8,807 bases of DNA from Candidatus Zixiibacteriota bacterium (GTDB taxonomy: Bacteria; Zixibacteria; MSB-5A5; GN15; FEB-12), in the NCBI GenBank assembly GCA_022564135.1, contig JADFLZ010000068.1, forward strand, positions 1 to 8,807, read 5' to 3'. The notes beneath the pieces are model-generated. The model had not been told where the DNA came from. It saw only the letters and a list, made by a program, of their open reading frames with translations, and made no database searches. A program made the position numbers and the translations under genes. Within the stretch, counting starts at the first letter, position 1. Each line of letters opens with the position of its first letter. Positions 1 through 6,246 of this stretch are shown here, one piece after another.

Positions 1-1
1 G

Positions 2-946
2 TTAGTTCGGTCTACCCATAGTGAAAGAAAAGAAGAACTTGAGGCTCTGCTGGCAGCCTACCGGGGGGCGCTCTCAAGCAGCGAAGCCAAGGAGATAAGC
101 GAGCTGGGGCTGGCCCTTTATTTCAAGCGGTTTTATGTGGAAGCCAAAGACCTGCTGCGTTCGGCAGTTACCCTTGATCCCGAATTCCACTCTGCCCGGC
201 AGACTCTGGCTTTAGTTGAAATGGAACTGGGCAATCTGGAGAGCGCTGAAAAAAATGCCGCCGAGTCGGTTTCGCAGTGTCCCACTTATGCTGATTATCA
301 AAACACTTTAGGTGAGATTCATCTGGTCCAGGAAGACTATGAAAAGGCAGTTTTGGCTTTCACCGAAGCAATAAAAATCAATCTCTATTACTCCCGCGCC
401 TATTTCAATCTGGGCCTGAGCATGCTGCATAGAATAGTTTCAGAGTCCGATTCTGAAACTGCTTCGAATGAAATGAGCCGCTGCCTGGATGCTTTCAGAA
501 AGTCAGCCATGATAGACAGCGAGTTTGCCATCTCCCCTTATGGGCAGGCTATTAAAGCTCTCGAAGATTCCCAGTATTCCAGTGCTTTAGAGCAGTTTCT
601 GGCGGTAGGGCAGAAGGTCAAAGAGAAAATAAGAGCCGACCAGGCTTCATATTTTATGCACTTTATTGTCTTAAGAGATGCGGCTGAAGATGCTTCGGTT
701 GAATCCCGCATCAAATATCTCGAAGCTGAGATTAACAAGAATCCATCCTACGTTGATTTATATGCCGAACTTGCCAAATCCTATCTGGAGCAGTCGAAGA
801 AAAACTGGCAAAGAGGCATATCCATGTACCGCAAAACGCTTAAACTGAACCCGGGCTATGGCAGCGCCAGGCGTTGTCTGGCAGAGGCGGAAAAGAAATA
901 CGGGGAGATCTGCAATACACTGGATATTATTGCAGCGCGCTCCTGA
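2..946 (+). CDS. TPR-repeat protein, 5'-truncated by the window edge
   Basis: The frame is open from the left edge to a TGA at 944-946, so about 314 residues of a longer protein are visible. A GTG at 137 could be read as a start, but the upstream codons form a similar helical, Glu/Ala/Leu-rich sequence without a stop, so I treat the gene as continuing off the window. The protein is built of tetratricopeptide-like helical repeats. Typical repeat signatures are DYQNTLGEIHLVQEDYEKAV followed by FTEAIKIN, then SRAYFNLGLSML, and a last unit near the C-terminus with YAELAKSYLEQ and KTLKLNPGYGSARRCL. TPR arrays are protein-protein interaction scaffolds; no catalytic domain is visible in this part. 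A missing N-terminal portion could carry another domain that would define the function. It is separated from the next gene by 164 bp with its own promoter-like elements, so it is probably the end of a separate transcription unit. Confidence 0.85.
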   Translation, partial: LVRSTHSERKEELEALLAAYRGALSSSEAKEISELGLALYFKRFYVEAKDLLRSAVTLDPEFHSARQTLALVEMELGNLESAEKNAAESVSQCPTYADYQNTLGEIHLVQEDYEKAVLAFTEAIKINLYYSRAYFNLGLSMLHRIVSESDSETASNEMSRCLDAFRKSAMIDSEFAISPYGQAIKALEDSQYSSALEQFLAVGQKVKEKIRADQASYFMHFIVLRDAAEDASVESRIKYLEAEINKNPSYVDLYAELAKSYLEQSKKNWQRGISMYRKTLKLNPGYGSARRCLAEAEKKYGEICNTLDIIAARS

Positions 947-1010
947 GCATCCCCTTAAAGTAACACTTTCAGTTCCTGTCATTAATCGTAAATTGGCTGA
1001 ATGTTAGTCT

Positions 1011-1035
1011 GACGATTTTCGCTAAATTTATCGTC
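1011..1035 (+). other. Stem-loop (6-bp inverted repeat) after the TPR gene
   Basis: GACGAT at 1011-1016 is matched by its exact reverse complement ATCGTC at 1030-1035, with a 13-nt AT-rich loop. It lies 65 bp past the TPR gene stop and just upstream of the next promoter. It has no run of T directly after it, so it is a poor intrinsic terminator. It may be a weak terminator, an operator half-site pair, or chance. Confidence 0.3.
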
Positions 1036-1037
1036 TT

Positions 1038-1074
1038 AGAATATTCTTGACTCTCCGGTGTATAAGTGTAGACT
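1038..1074 (+). promoter_or_regulatory. Candidate sigma70-type promoter with overlapping palindrome
   Basis: A -35-like TTGACT (1047-1052, five of six consensus bases) is followed after 16 bp by a -10-like TAGACT (1069-1074, four of six). The start codon of the exported-protein gene follows 36 bp downstream. A perfect 10-bp palindrome, AGAATATTCT, occupies 1038-1047 and shares its last base with the -35 box, a position where a dimeric regulator could bind. The promoter call rests on consensus match and location only; the use of a standard sigma70-like consensus in this organism is assumed. Confidence 0.4.
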
Positions 1075-1110
1075 GAAGCGATAGGAAATTCATCAAATCG
1101 GGAGTTTAAC

Positions 1111-1827
1111 ATGAAACGAATAGTCATCGCCTGCTTTTTGTTAATTTTTGTGGTTAGTATAGCCGAGGCCGGCCGCCGCAGGCCGCAATCGGGAAAAGTT
1201 AAAGATAAGGTTTATGTAGACGGTAAATACGGTTTCAAGATTACCATAAGCGAAGGCTGGAAGCATTCGCTTCGTAAAGAAAACGACAATTTTCGTCTTC
1301 TTTTGACCAAGAGAAAATACGAGATTCCGTCTGATTATACTAACGCTCCTGATTATACGCAAATTCCGAGAATCATTATCTGGACCGACACCACTTCTCT
1401 GCCGACATTCGCCTTTCTTGATTCGCTGGTCAGCGATACCTGGAATACCAAGCAGAAAAAAGAGCTCTTAAAAGAGTTAGAAATTATAGCTTCGGATATT
1501 TCATCCGGATCCCGGCGGGAAAAATTTATCCCCAGAGGACGTAAACCGGTACGGCTCAGTGGCCAGCAGGCCATTTTGTGGCAGGCAAAATCTACCTATG
1601 TTAAAGAGGTGGCCACATCCTCTTCCGGCCTGGCCAGTAAAAGAGTCTATGGAGCATATGGCGGGGCAATTGTTGTGGTCAAAAAAGGAAACAGGGTTTT
1701 TGTTTTTCACCTGATGACAGAGTGGCCCTATTTTGAAAACAATTTAAAAGAAACCCTGAACATAATTTCCACCTTTGAGTTTACAACCGAGAGCGACAAA
1801 GAAAAGCCTGATAAAAGCGAGGGTTAA
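1111..1827 (+). CDS. Small exported protein, possibly PsbP/DcrB-like fold
   Basis: A 238-residue protein starting at ATG 1111, with a good Shine-Dalgarno sequence GGGAG at 1100-1104 six bases upstream. Residues 1-20 form a classical Sec signal peptide: Lys-Arg, a hydrophobic stretch of about 14 residues, then a signal peptidase I-like AEA|G site. There is no lipobox Cys at the cleavage point, so it is predicted to be soluble and exported rather than a lipoprotein. After a short basic linker (GRRRP), the segment DGKYGFKITISEGWKHS resembles the opening strand of PsbP/DcrB-like proteins, which often begin with a 'YGF-I--P-GW' pattern. Later elements (GQQAILWQAK, then a hydrophobic AIVVVKKGNRVFVFHL strand pair and a final helix ending in IISTFEF) fit the same fold. 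The C-terminus is a short charged tail. The fold is an inference from pattern and the molecular role is unknown. It appears to be monocistronic or loosely linked to the operon downstream. Confidence 0.8.
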   Translation: MKRIVIACFLLIFVVSIAEAGRRRPQSGKVKDKVYVDGKYGFKITISEGWKHSLRKENDNFRLLLTKRKYEIPSDYTNAPDYTQIPRIIIWTDTTSLPTFAFLDSLVSDTWNTKQKKELLKELEIIASDISSGSRREKFIPRGRKPVRLSGQQAILWQAKSTYVKEVATSSSGLASKRVYGAYGGAIVVVKKGNRVFVFHLMTEWPYFENNLKETLNIISTFEFTTESDKEKPDKSEG

Positions 1828-1869
1828 GCGCCTTAAATTGTGATTGTCTACGGCTGATTTTCTTTTTAA

Positions 1870-1898
1870 TTGACCCTCAGGCAGGGTCGCTGTATCCT
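1870..1898 (+). promoter_or_regulatory. Candidate promoter of the lapA-lapB-SPOR-mutSL operon
   Basis: TTGACC (1870-1875) matches the -35 consensus at five of six positions and is followed by a 17-bp spacer and TATCCT (1893-1898, four of six for -10). It sits 39 bp upstream of the lapA-like start codon, in the only noncoding gap of useful size before a long run of closely packed genes. A perfect inverted repeat falls inside its spacer (see separate entry). The assignment is from consensus and position only. Confidence 0.4.
1872..1888 (+). other. Perfect 6-bp inverted repeat in the promoter spacer
   Basis: GACCCT (1872-1877) and AGGGTC (1883-1888) are exact reverse complements separated by five bases (CAGGC). 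It is not followed by a T run on either strand, so it is not a convincing intrinsic terminator. Its position between the candidate -35 and -10 boxes would suit a repressor operator. It could also be a weak terminator remnant of the gene upstream. Confidence 0.35.
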
Positions 1899-1928
1899 GA
1901 AACTCTGTCATATACTTGAGAAATTTCC

Positions 1929-1933
1929 GGAGG
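1929..1933 (+). promoter_or_regulatory. Strong ribosome binding site of the lapA-like gene
   Basis: GGAGG ends four bases before ATG 1938. It is the best Shine-Dalgarno sequence in the window. The SPOR, mutS and mutL starts that follow have weak or distant SD sequences, which suggests that translation of the downstream genes leans on coupling from genes upstream. Confidence 0.7.
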
Positions 1934-1937
1934 AATC

Positions 1938-2309
1938 ATGTGGGCACTTAGAGCGATTCTAATAGTTTTTGTAATAGTTTGTGTTGTCGCATTTGCGTTT
2001 TACAATTCAAGTCCGGCTGAAACAGTCAACGTCGACCTGGTTTTTGCCAAATACATCGAAGTACCGTTGGTTATAGTTGTTTTCTGGTCGTTTATGTCGG
2101 GCCTGCTGGTTTCACTTCTGATATTCATTTTAGTTTATTTACGGCAGTCTGTTCAGATTCACGGCCTTCATAAAAATGTCAGGGCGCTTGAGTCCGAAGT
2201 TACCGCTTTGCGTAACAGACCTATTGAAGAGTCTGCAGAGCTTCTTAAAGGAGAGGATGAAAAAACCTCAGGCGTCAGCTCTAACTTGGTACAGTCGGAA
2301 GAGCGATGA
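1938..2309 (+). CDS. lapA: LapA-like (DUF1049 family) inner-membrane protein
   Basis: A 123-residue membrane protein. Transmembrane segment 1 spans about residues 4-22 and segment 2 about 42-68. Between them is the family-typical stretch N23-x-x-P26 followed by VNVDLVFAKYIEVPL, and segment 2 contains the conserved-looking SFMSGLLVSLL. After the second segment a short coiled coil is visible, with hydrophobic heptad positions L77, V81, L84, V88 and L91, and then a polar, acidic tail. This is the layout of LapA (lipopolysaccharide assembly protein A, formerly YciS in E. coli). In E. coli, LapA works with the TPR protein LapB and is linked to control of LPS synthesis through LpxC turnover. The gene directly downstream encodes a LapB-like protein and overlaps by 4 bp (ATGA), the same pairing as in E. 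coli, which supports the assignment. Family membership is fairly sure; whether it acts on LPS here is inferred. Confidence 0.8.
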   Translation: MWALRAILIVFVIVCVVAFAFYNSSPAETVNVDLVFAKYIEVPLVIVVFWSFMSGLLVSLLIFILVYLRQSVQIHGLHKNVRALESEVTALRNRPIEESAELLKGEDEKTSGVSSNLVQSEER

Positions 2310-3403
2310 TAGAATATATCCTTATTTTTGTACTTCTTTTTGTGGCAACAGTCGGTCTCTACGCTTTATACAGCAAATATGTTGACAAGAAATCGAGCAA
2401 TGAATCCGGAGTTTATGTTAAAGCTCTGCAGGATCTGCTTGATGGCCGCATAGAGTCAGCCTTTTCAAATCTTCGCCAGACGGTAAGTGAAGATTCGGGC
2501 AACATCGATGCCTATCTCCGTCTTGGTCAGATACTGCGTGAACACGGTAAACCGGAGAGGGCGCTGCAGGTTCATAAAGACCTGACACTGAGAGACGGCT
2601 TAACAGCCACTCAAAAAGCCACAGTCTTAAAAGAACTTTTTTTAGATTACAGTTCCTTAAAAGATGCAGACATGGCCGAAGCGGCCTTAAAAGAACTTCT
2701 CTCATATGATTCCGGTAATCGCTGGGGACATATTAAGCTTCTGGAACTCCAGAAGGAAGAATCCAAATGGGAAGATGCCTACGACAGCGCCGTAACGATT
2801 TTAAAACTTGAATCGGATAAATCAAAAAAGCCTCTGGCTCTGTTTAAGTACAATATCGGTATGGAGCTTACCAAAAAACGTGATTACCACAAAGCGCGGG
2901 TTCTTTTCAAAGAAGCGCTGGGACTTGACCCCAAATACAGCGACGCCTTTATAGCCATCGGAGATTCTTATGCTCAGGAAGAACGCTATGAAGACGCGGT
3001 TAATTTTTGGGAAAAACTTATCGAGGCTGTTCCCTCCGATGGCGGCCGGGTAATCGACAGACTGAAAAGGTCTCTGTTTGACCTCGGTAGATTCGGTGAT
3101 ATAGAATCCATCTGCGAAAAGATACTGGAGCAGGTGCCCTCAGATAGAAAAGCAAAATTGACTCTGGCTGAAATTCATAAGAAAAAAGGTGAATTGGATT
3201 CTGCCGAACGGCTGTTATTTGACTTAGTCGAAGAGTCCCCCAAAGATGTCAATATCGTAATGCAGCTGGTGCGCCTTTACTTAGAAAAAAACGAAAACGA
3301 AAAACTGGATCGTCTCTTTAGAAACATAGAGAAACAGACAAAAGCAGCAGCCGGTCAATCTATCCAGAACAACGATCTGAAGGCTGCTTCTACTTCCGGG
3401 TAG
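2306..3403 (+). CDS. lapB: LapB-like TPR protein lacking the rubredoxin domain
   Basis: A 365-residue protein whose ATG at 2306 overlaps the lapA-like stop by 4 bp; GGAAGAG at 2297-2303 can serve as ribosome binding site. Residues 3-22 form an N-terminal membrane anchor, so the rest should lie in the cytoplasm as in E. coli LapB (YciM). From residue 37 the protein is made of TPR units to about residue 340. The first units match LapB closely: YVKALQDLLDGRIESA, then LREHGKPERALQVHKDL (77-93), then a LT-x-x-QK helix and an LDYSSLKDADMAEAAL unit. Family LapB proteins end in a rubredoxin-like zinc/iron domain with two Cys-x-x-Cys pairs. Here the only cysteine is in an internal ESICEK helix, and the C-terminus is a Gln/Asn/Ser-rich tail, so that domain is absent. 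In E. coli, LapB is an adaptor that promotes degradation of LpxC by FtsH. The homologue here may keep the scaffold role, but the function is inferred. Confidence 0.8.
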   Translation: MIEYILIFVLLFVATVGLYALYSKYVDKKSSNESGVYVKALQDLLDGRIESAFSNLRQTVSEDSGNIDAYLRLGQILREHGKPERALQVHKDLTLRDGLTATQKATVLKELFLDYSSLKDADMAEAALKELLSYDSGNRWGHIKLLELQKEESKWEDAYDSAVTILKLESDKSKKPLALFKYNIGMELTKKRDYHKARVLFKEALGLDPKYSDAFIAIGDSYAQEERYEDAVNFWEKLIEAVPSDGGRVIDRLKRSLFDLGRFGDIESICEKILEQVPSDRKAKLTLAEIHKKKGELDSAERLLFDLVEESPKDVNIVMQLVRLYLEKNENEKLDRLFRNIEKQTKAAAGQSIQNNDLKAASTSG

Positions 3404-3431
3404 AATTTTTTAACATATCTGAGAATCGTAT

Positions 3432-4427
3432 ATGAGAAAATTCTTTTTAAGCTGCGCAGTAATACTAATTTCAACAGCTAATGTAAGCTCCGGCGATATT
3501 TATTCTATGATAATAAACGGGGATATTGATGCTGCCCGTGACTCTCTTTCAAAACTTTCCACCGCTTCACAACGTGATGGTAATTATTTATTCTACTTGT
3601 CTTTGGTTGAGCGCCAGGCTGTGAAGTCGGTCGAACTGATGGAAGCAGCCCAAAAGGCAGGAGTCTCAGCTATTTATCGTGAGGAAATCAAATACCGGCT
3701 GACTCAGTTTTTGATACTAAGCGGAAATTTCAGAAAGGCTTCAAAAATCACCACCGACTATCTGACTCAGCATGAGGGAGGCAAGCGCCGCCCGCAGTTT
3801 ATGAGATATTCGGCACTGATAGATGAACGGGATAAGCGCTATGATGCGGCCATCAGACAAATTGACAGATTTTTATTACATTATGATTCTGACAACCTGC
3901 AGACACTGGGGCAAATCGACAAAGCCCGCATAATGATGTCGTACCGGAAAACAATTGCAGCCCGTGCTCTGCTTCGCAAATTATCCAGGCAGAAATCAGG
4001 CGAGGGAGTGGCGCCGGCTTTGTATTACCTGACTCTTGATGCCACCAAAAGAAAGCGCACCGATGACGCCGTCTTTTTTTATAACTTACTTAAAGAAGGC
4101 TACCCGGCCTCAATCGGTCTTGATGCTCTTTTAGATAATATGTCAGGTCTCCACAGCTACTCCAAAAGAGAACGGATTGCAGACCAGAGAACCGGCACTT
4201 ATTATTCGGTTCAGCTGGGTGTTTTTGCTGATAAGAAAAACGCCGTGCGCTTTTCTAAAAAATTCAAAAAGTATGGACACCAGGTAGAGATTAAATCAAA
4301 GTCTATCTCAGGCAGAACTTACCGCGTTGTATTTGTCGGCCGTTTCAGTTCCTATGAAGAAGCGGCAATATTTGAACAAAAATTAGAAGCTGAGCATAAG
4401 GAAGTATTTCAGGTCGTTGCTCGATGA
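3432..4427 (+). CDS. Exported TPR-like protein with C-terminal SPOR domain
   Basis: A 331-residue protein starting at ATG 3432, 28 bp after the lapB-like stop, with no clear Shine-Dalgarno sequence. Residues 1-20 are a Sec signal peptide (MRKFF, hydrophobic core, cleavage near VSS|GD), so it acts in the periplasm or is anchored there. Residues from about 25 to 240 are helical and look like degenerate TPR units, for example DIDAARDSLSKLS, SGNFRKASKITTDYL and KRYDAAIRQIDRFLLHY. Residues 254-331 form a SPOR domain: YYSVQLGVFADKKNAVRFSK, the strand YRVVFVGRFSSYEEA, and a final helix and strand ending in VFQVV. SPOR domains bind denuded glycan strands of peptidoglycan, often at division septa, so this is likely a cell-wall-associated scaffold. 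The stop overlaps the mutS start by 4 bp (ATGA), which ties its expression to mutS. The precise role is unknown. Confidence 0.85.
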   Translation: MRKFFLSCAVILISTANVSSGDIYSMIINGDIDAARDSLSKLSTASQRDGNYLFYLSLVERQAVKSVELMEAAQKAGVSAIYREEIKYRLTQFLILSGNFRKASKITTDYLTQHEGGKRRPQFMRYSALIDERDKRYDAAIRQIDRFLLHYDSDNLQTLGQIDKARIMMSYRKTIAARALLRKLSRQKSGEGVAPALYYLTLDATKRKRTDDAVFFYNLLKEGYPASIGLDALLDNMSGLHSYSKRERIADQRTGTYYSVQLGVFADKKNAVRFSKKFKKYGHQVEIKSKSISGRTYRVVFVGRFSSYEEAAIFEQKLEAEHKEVFQVVAR

Positions 4428-6196
4428 CACCAACTGCAGACAGTTCAAAATCTAAAGATTCTCCGATGATGAGGCAGTTTCAGGCCATCAAAGAAAAACA
4501 TCCGGATAAAATTCTTTTTTTCAGAATGGGGGATTTTTATGAGATGTTCGGCGAAGACGCCATCAAAGCTGCGCCTATTCTTGGTATAGCGCTGACCTCG
4601 AGGTCAAAAGGAAATTCTGAAAAAATTCCGCTGGCAGGCGTGCCTTACCATTCCTATGAAAAATATCTGGACAAGCTGCTTAAGCACGGGGAAAAAGTTG
4701 TAATAGTCGAACAGGTCGAAGACCCCAAAGAGGCCAAAGGCTTAGTCAAAAGAGAGATTGTTGAAATTCTGACTCCCGGTACAGCCGCTGTCGGGGATTT
4801 AGAAACCAGCGCTTCGCTCTGTCTGGTGGCCTTGTGCAAGAGCGACAGAAATAAAATCGGTCTGGCGGCGCTGGATATTTCGACCGGCAGCTTTTTGGTG
4901 GACGAAGGCAACATTGCTGACCTTTCTGAGAGACTCAAAGTTCTGGAACCCTCAGAGATTCTTTATCCTGACGACTACGATCTCGAGCAGTTTAAGCGGG
5001 AGTTTGGTTTAAGCAACGGCTCAGCTAATTTCACAAAACTGGCCAGCTGGAATTTTGAAAACAAAACTGCCATGAGAGAATTGACCGAGCATTTTGGAAC
5101 CAGTTCGCTTGACGGTTTCGGACTCGATAATGCCCGGCTGGCAATCGGCGCCGCCGGAGCGATATTCCGCTACTTAAAAGAAAACCAGCGGCAGCAGCTT
5201 TCGCATATTAACAAAATCACGCGCTTTGATAACGACCAGCTGATGTCTCTTGATTATTCTACCGTAAGAAATCTGGAACTGATTAAAAACATATCAGACT
5301 CCACGGAAGAGAACACGCTCTTTTCGGTGATGAACTACTGCTATACTGCGGCCGGTGCGCGCAGGCTGCAATCGGCGCTGCTTCGTCCTTTTAAGGTTAA
5401 GGCAAAAATAGAACGTCGCCTGTCCGGTGTGGCCGAGCTCTTAAAAAACAATAAACTCCAGACAGAAATAAGAACTTTTACCAAAAGACTGCCGGACCTT
5501 GAAAAACTTGGCGGCAAACTTGGCATCGGCAAACTCAATCCCCGCCAGATGTCGTCTATTAAAGACGCCCTTGAAATAGCGCTTGAACTAAAGAGAACGC
5601 TGGAAAAAGCCTCAAGCCCGCATCTCATTACGATCGGCCCGGCGCTGCCGGATTGTTCTGAGCTTATCAGGAAAATCAGTGCAGCTCTAACTGATGAACC
5701 GCCGCTTTTAACTTCCGGCGGCAAAATCATAAAGCGCGGTTTTTCAAGCGAGCTTGACGACTTAAACGACTCCATCAAAGAAGCCAGACTGTATATTGCT
5801 TCACTTCAGAAAATCGAAAGAGAAAAGACCGGTATCAATACGTTGAGGGTAGGCTTTAATAAAGTCTTTGGATATTATCTGGAAGTTACCCGTTTAAATT
5901 CGCATCTGGTGCCTGACGCTTATATCAGGAAACAAACGCTGGTCAACGCTGAGCGTTATATTACACCTGAATTAAAAGAAAAAGAGAGCCTGATATTTTC
6001 TGCCGAAGAAAAAATCTTTGCGCTGGAATCCCGACTTTATCGGGAGCTGGTGGACTATGCCGAGACTCACATGGCCGATATCATGCTTACTGCCGAGCTG
6101 CTGGCAGAGATTGATCTGGTTTCGGCCTTGGCAGATTTGGCGGTGCCAATAACTACTGCCGCCCGGAGATTTTTGAAGACACCCGGCTTAATATAA
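4424..6196 (+). CDS. mutS: DNA mismatch repair protein MutS, N-terminal and core part (frameshifted)
   Basis: MutS recognises base mismatches and small loops and, with MutL, starts repair. This frame encodes 590 residues. Residues 1-574 are MutS-like; residues 575-590 are out-of-frame sequence before a premature TAA. Domain I contains the mismatch-wedging Phe-x-Glu motif (F38-Y39-E40 in FFRMGDFYEMF). The connector and core domains follow. The segment VGFNKVFGYYLEVT (476-489) and NAERYITPELKEKE (508-521) mark the clamp/core region. The ATPase domain is missing from this frame and is found in the next ORF one frame away. The ATG at 4424 is chosen because it places SPMMRQF at the usual distance from the N-terminus and overlaps the SPOR gene stop; Met15 or Met16 would give too short an N-terminus. 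If translated as it stands, the product could at most bind DNA and could not cycle with ATP. Confidence 0.9.
   Translation: MTPTADSSKSKDSPMMRQFQAIKEKHPDKILFFRMGDFYEMFGEDAIKAAPILGIALTSRSKGNSEKIPLAGVPYHSYEKYLDKLLKHGEKVVIVEQVEDPKEAKGLVKREIVEILTPGTAAVGDLETSASLCLVALCKSDRNKIGLAALDISTGSFLVDEGNIADLSERLKVLEPSEILYPDDYDLEQFKREFGLSNGSANFTKLASWNFENKTAMRELTEHFGTSSLDGFGLDNARLAIGAAGAIFRYLKENQRQQLSHINKITRFDNDQLMSLDYSTVRNLELIKNISDSTEENTLFSVMNYCYTAAGARRLQSALLRPFKVKAKIERRLSGVAELLKNNKLQTEIRTFTKRLPDLEKLGGKLGIGKLNPRQMSSIKDALEIALELKRTLEKASSPHLITIGPALPDCSELIRKISAALTDEPPLLTSGGKIIKRGFSSELDDLNDSIKEARLYIASLQKIEREKTGINTLRVGFNKVFGYYLEVTRLNSHLVPDAYIRKQTLVNAERYITPELKEKESLIFSAEEKIFALESRLYRELVDYAETHMADIMLTAELLAEIDLVSALADLAVPITTAARRFLKTPGLI
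6143..6150 (+). other. mutS: Point of the mutS frameshift (one base missing)
   Basis: Before this point the MutS sequence continues in one frame (LAEIDLVSALADLAV); after it, MutS sequence continues one frame back (ANNYCRPEIFEDTRLN, then GRHPVIE and the ATPase domain). Changing GTGCC at 6143-6147 to GTGGCC joins them into LADLAVANNYCRPE with no stop. The span 4424-7032 is 2609 bases, one short of a multiple of three, so a single-base deletion accounts for everything. The site is not a long homopolymer and has no slippery heptamer, so programmed frameshifting is unlikely. Sequencing error and genuine mutation remain open. Confidence 0.85.
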
Positions 6197-6246
6197 AAAA
6201 CGGACGGCATCCGGTAATTGAAACCGTCATCCCTTCCGGTTCGTTT

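Noticed and set aside
137..946. GTG at 137 as the true start of the first TPR gene
   Set aside because: The same frame is open to the left edge with protein-like sequence of the same character, and no Shine-Dalgarno sequence stands before the GTG, so the gene more likely begins outside the window.
957..969. AAAGT-AAC-ACTTT hairpin just after the TPR gene, considered as a terminator
   Set aside because: The stem is five mostly A-T pairs with a three-base loop and no following T run, too weak to call.
2418..2705. 95-residue open frame on the - strand within the lapB-like gene
   Set aside because: It is antisense to clear TPR coding sequence and has an Arg/Leu/Cys-rich composition with no recognisable domain.
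5341..5778. 145-residue open frame on the - strand within mutS
   Set aside because: It lies entirely opposite well-conserved MutS coding sequence, its Ser/Leu-rich composition is typical of an antisense shadow, and no start signal supports it.
6169..6175. A TTT TTG, a possible slippery heptamer for a programmed -1 frameshift in mutS
   Set aside because: MutS-like residues (NNYCRPEIF) already occur in the -1 frame upstream of this site, so a shift here would replace conserved residues with out-of-frame sequence. The heptamer also fits the X XXY YYZ rule poorly.
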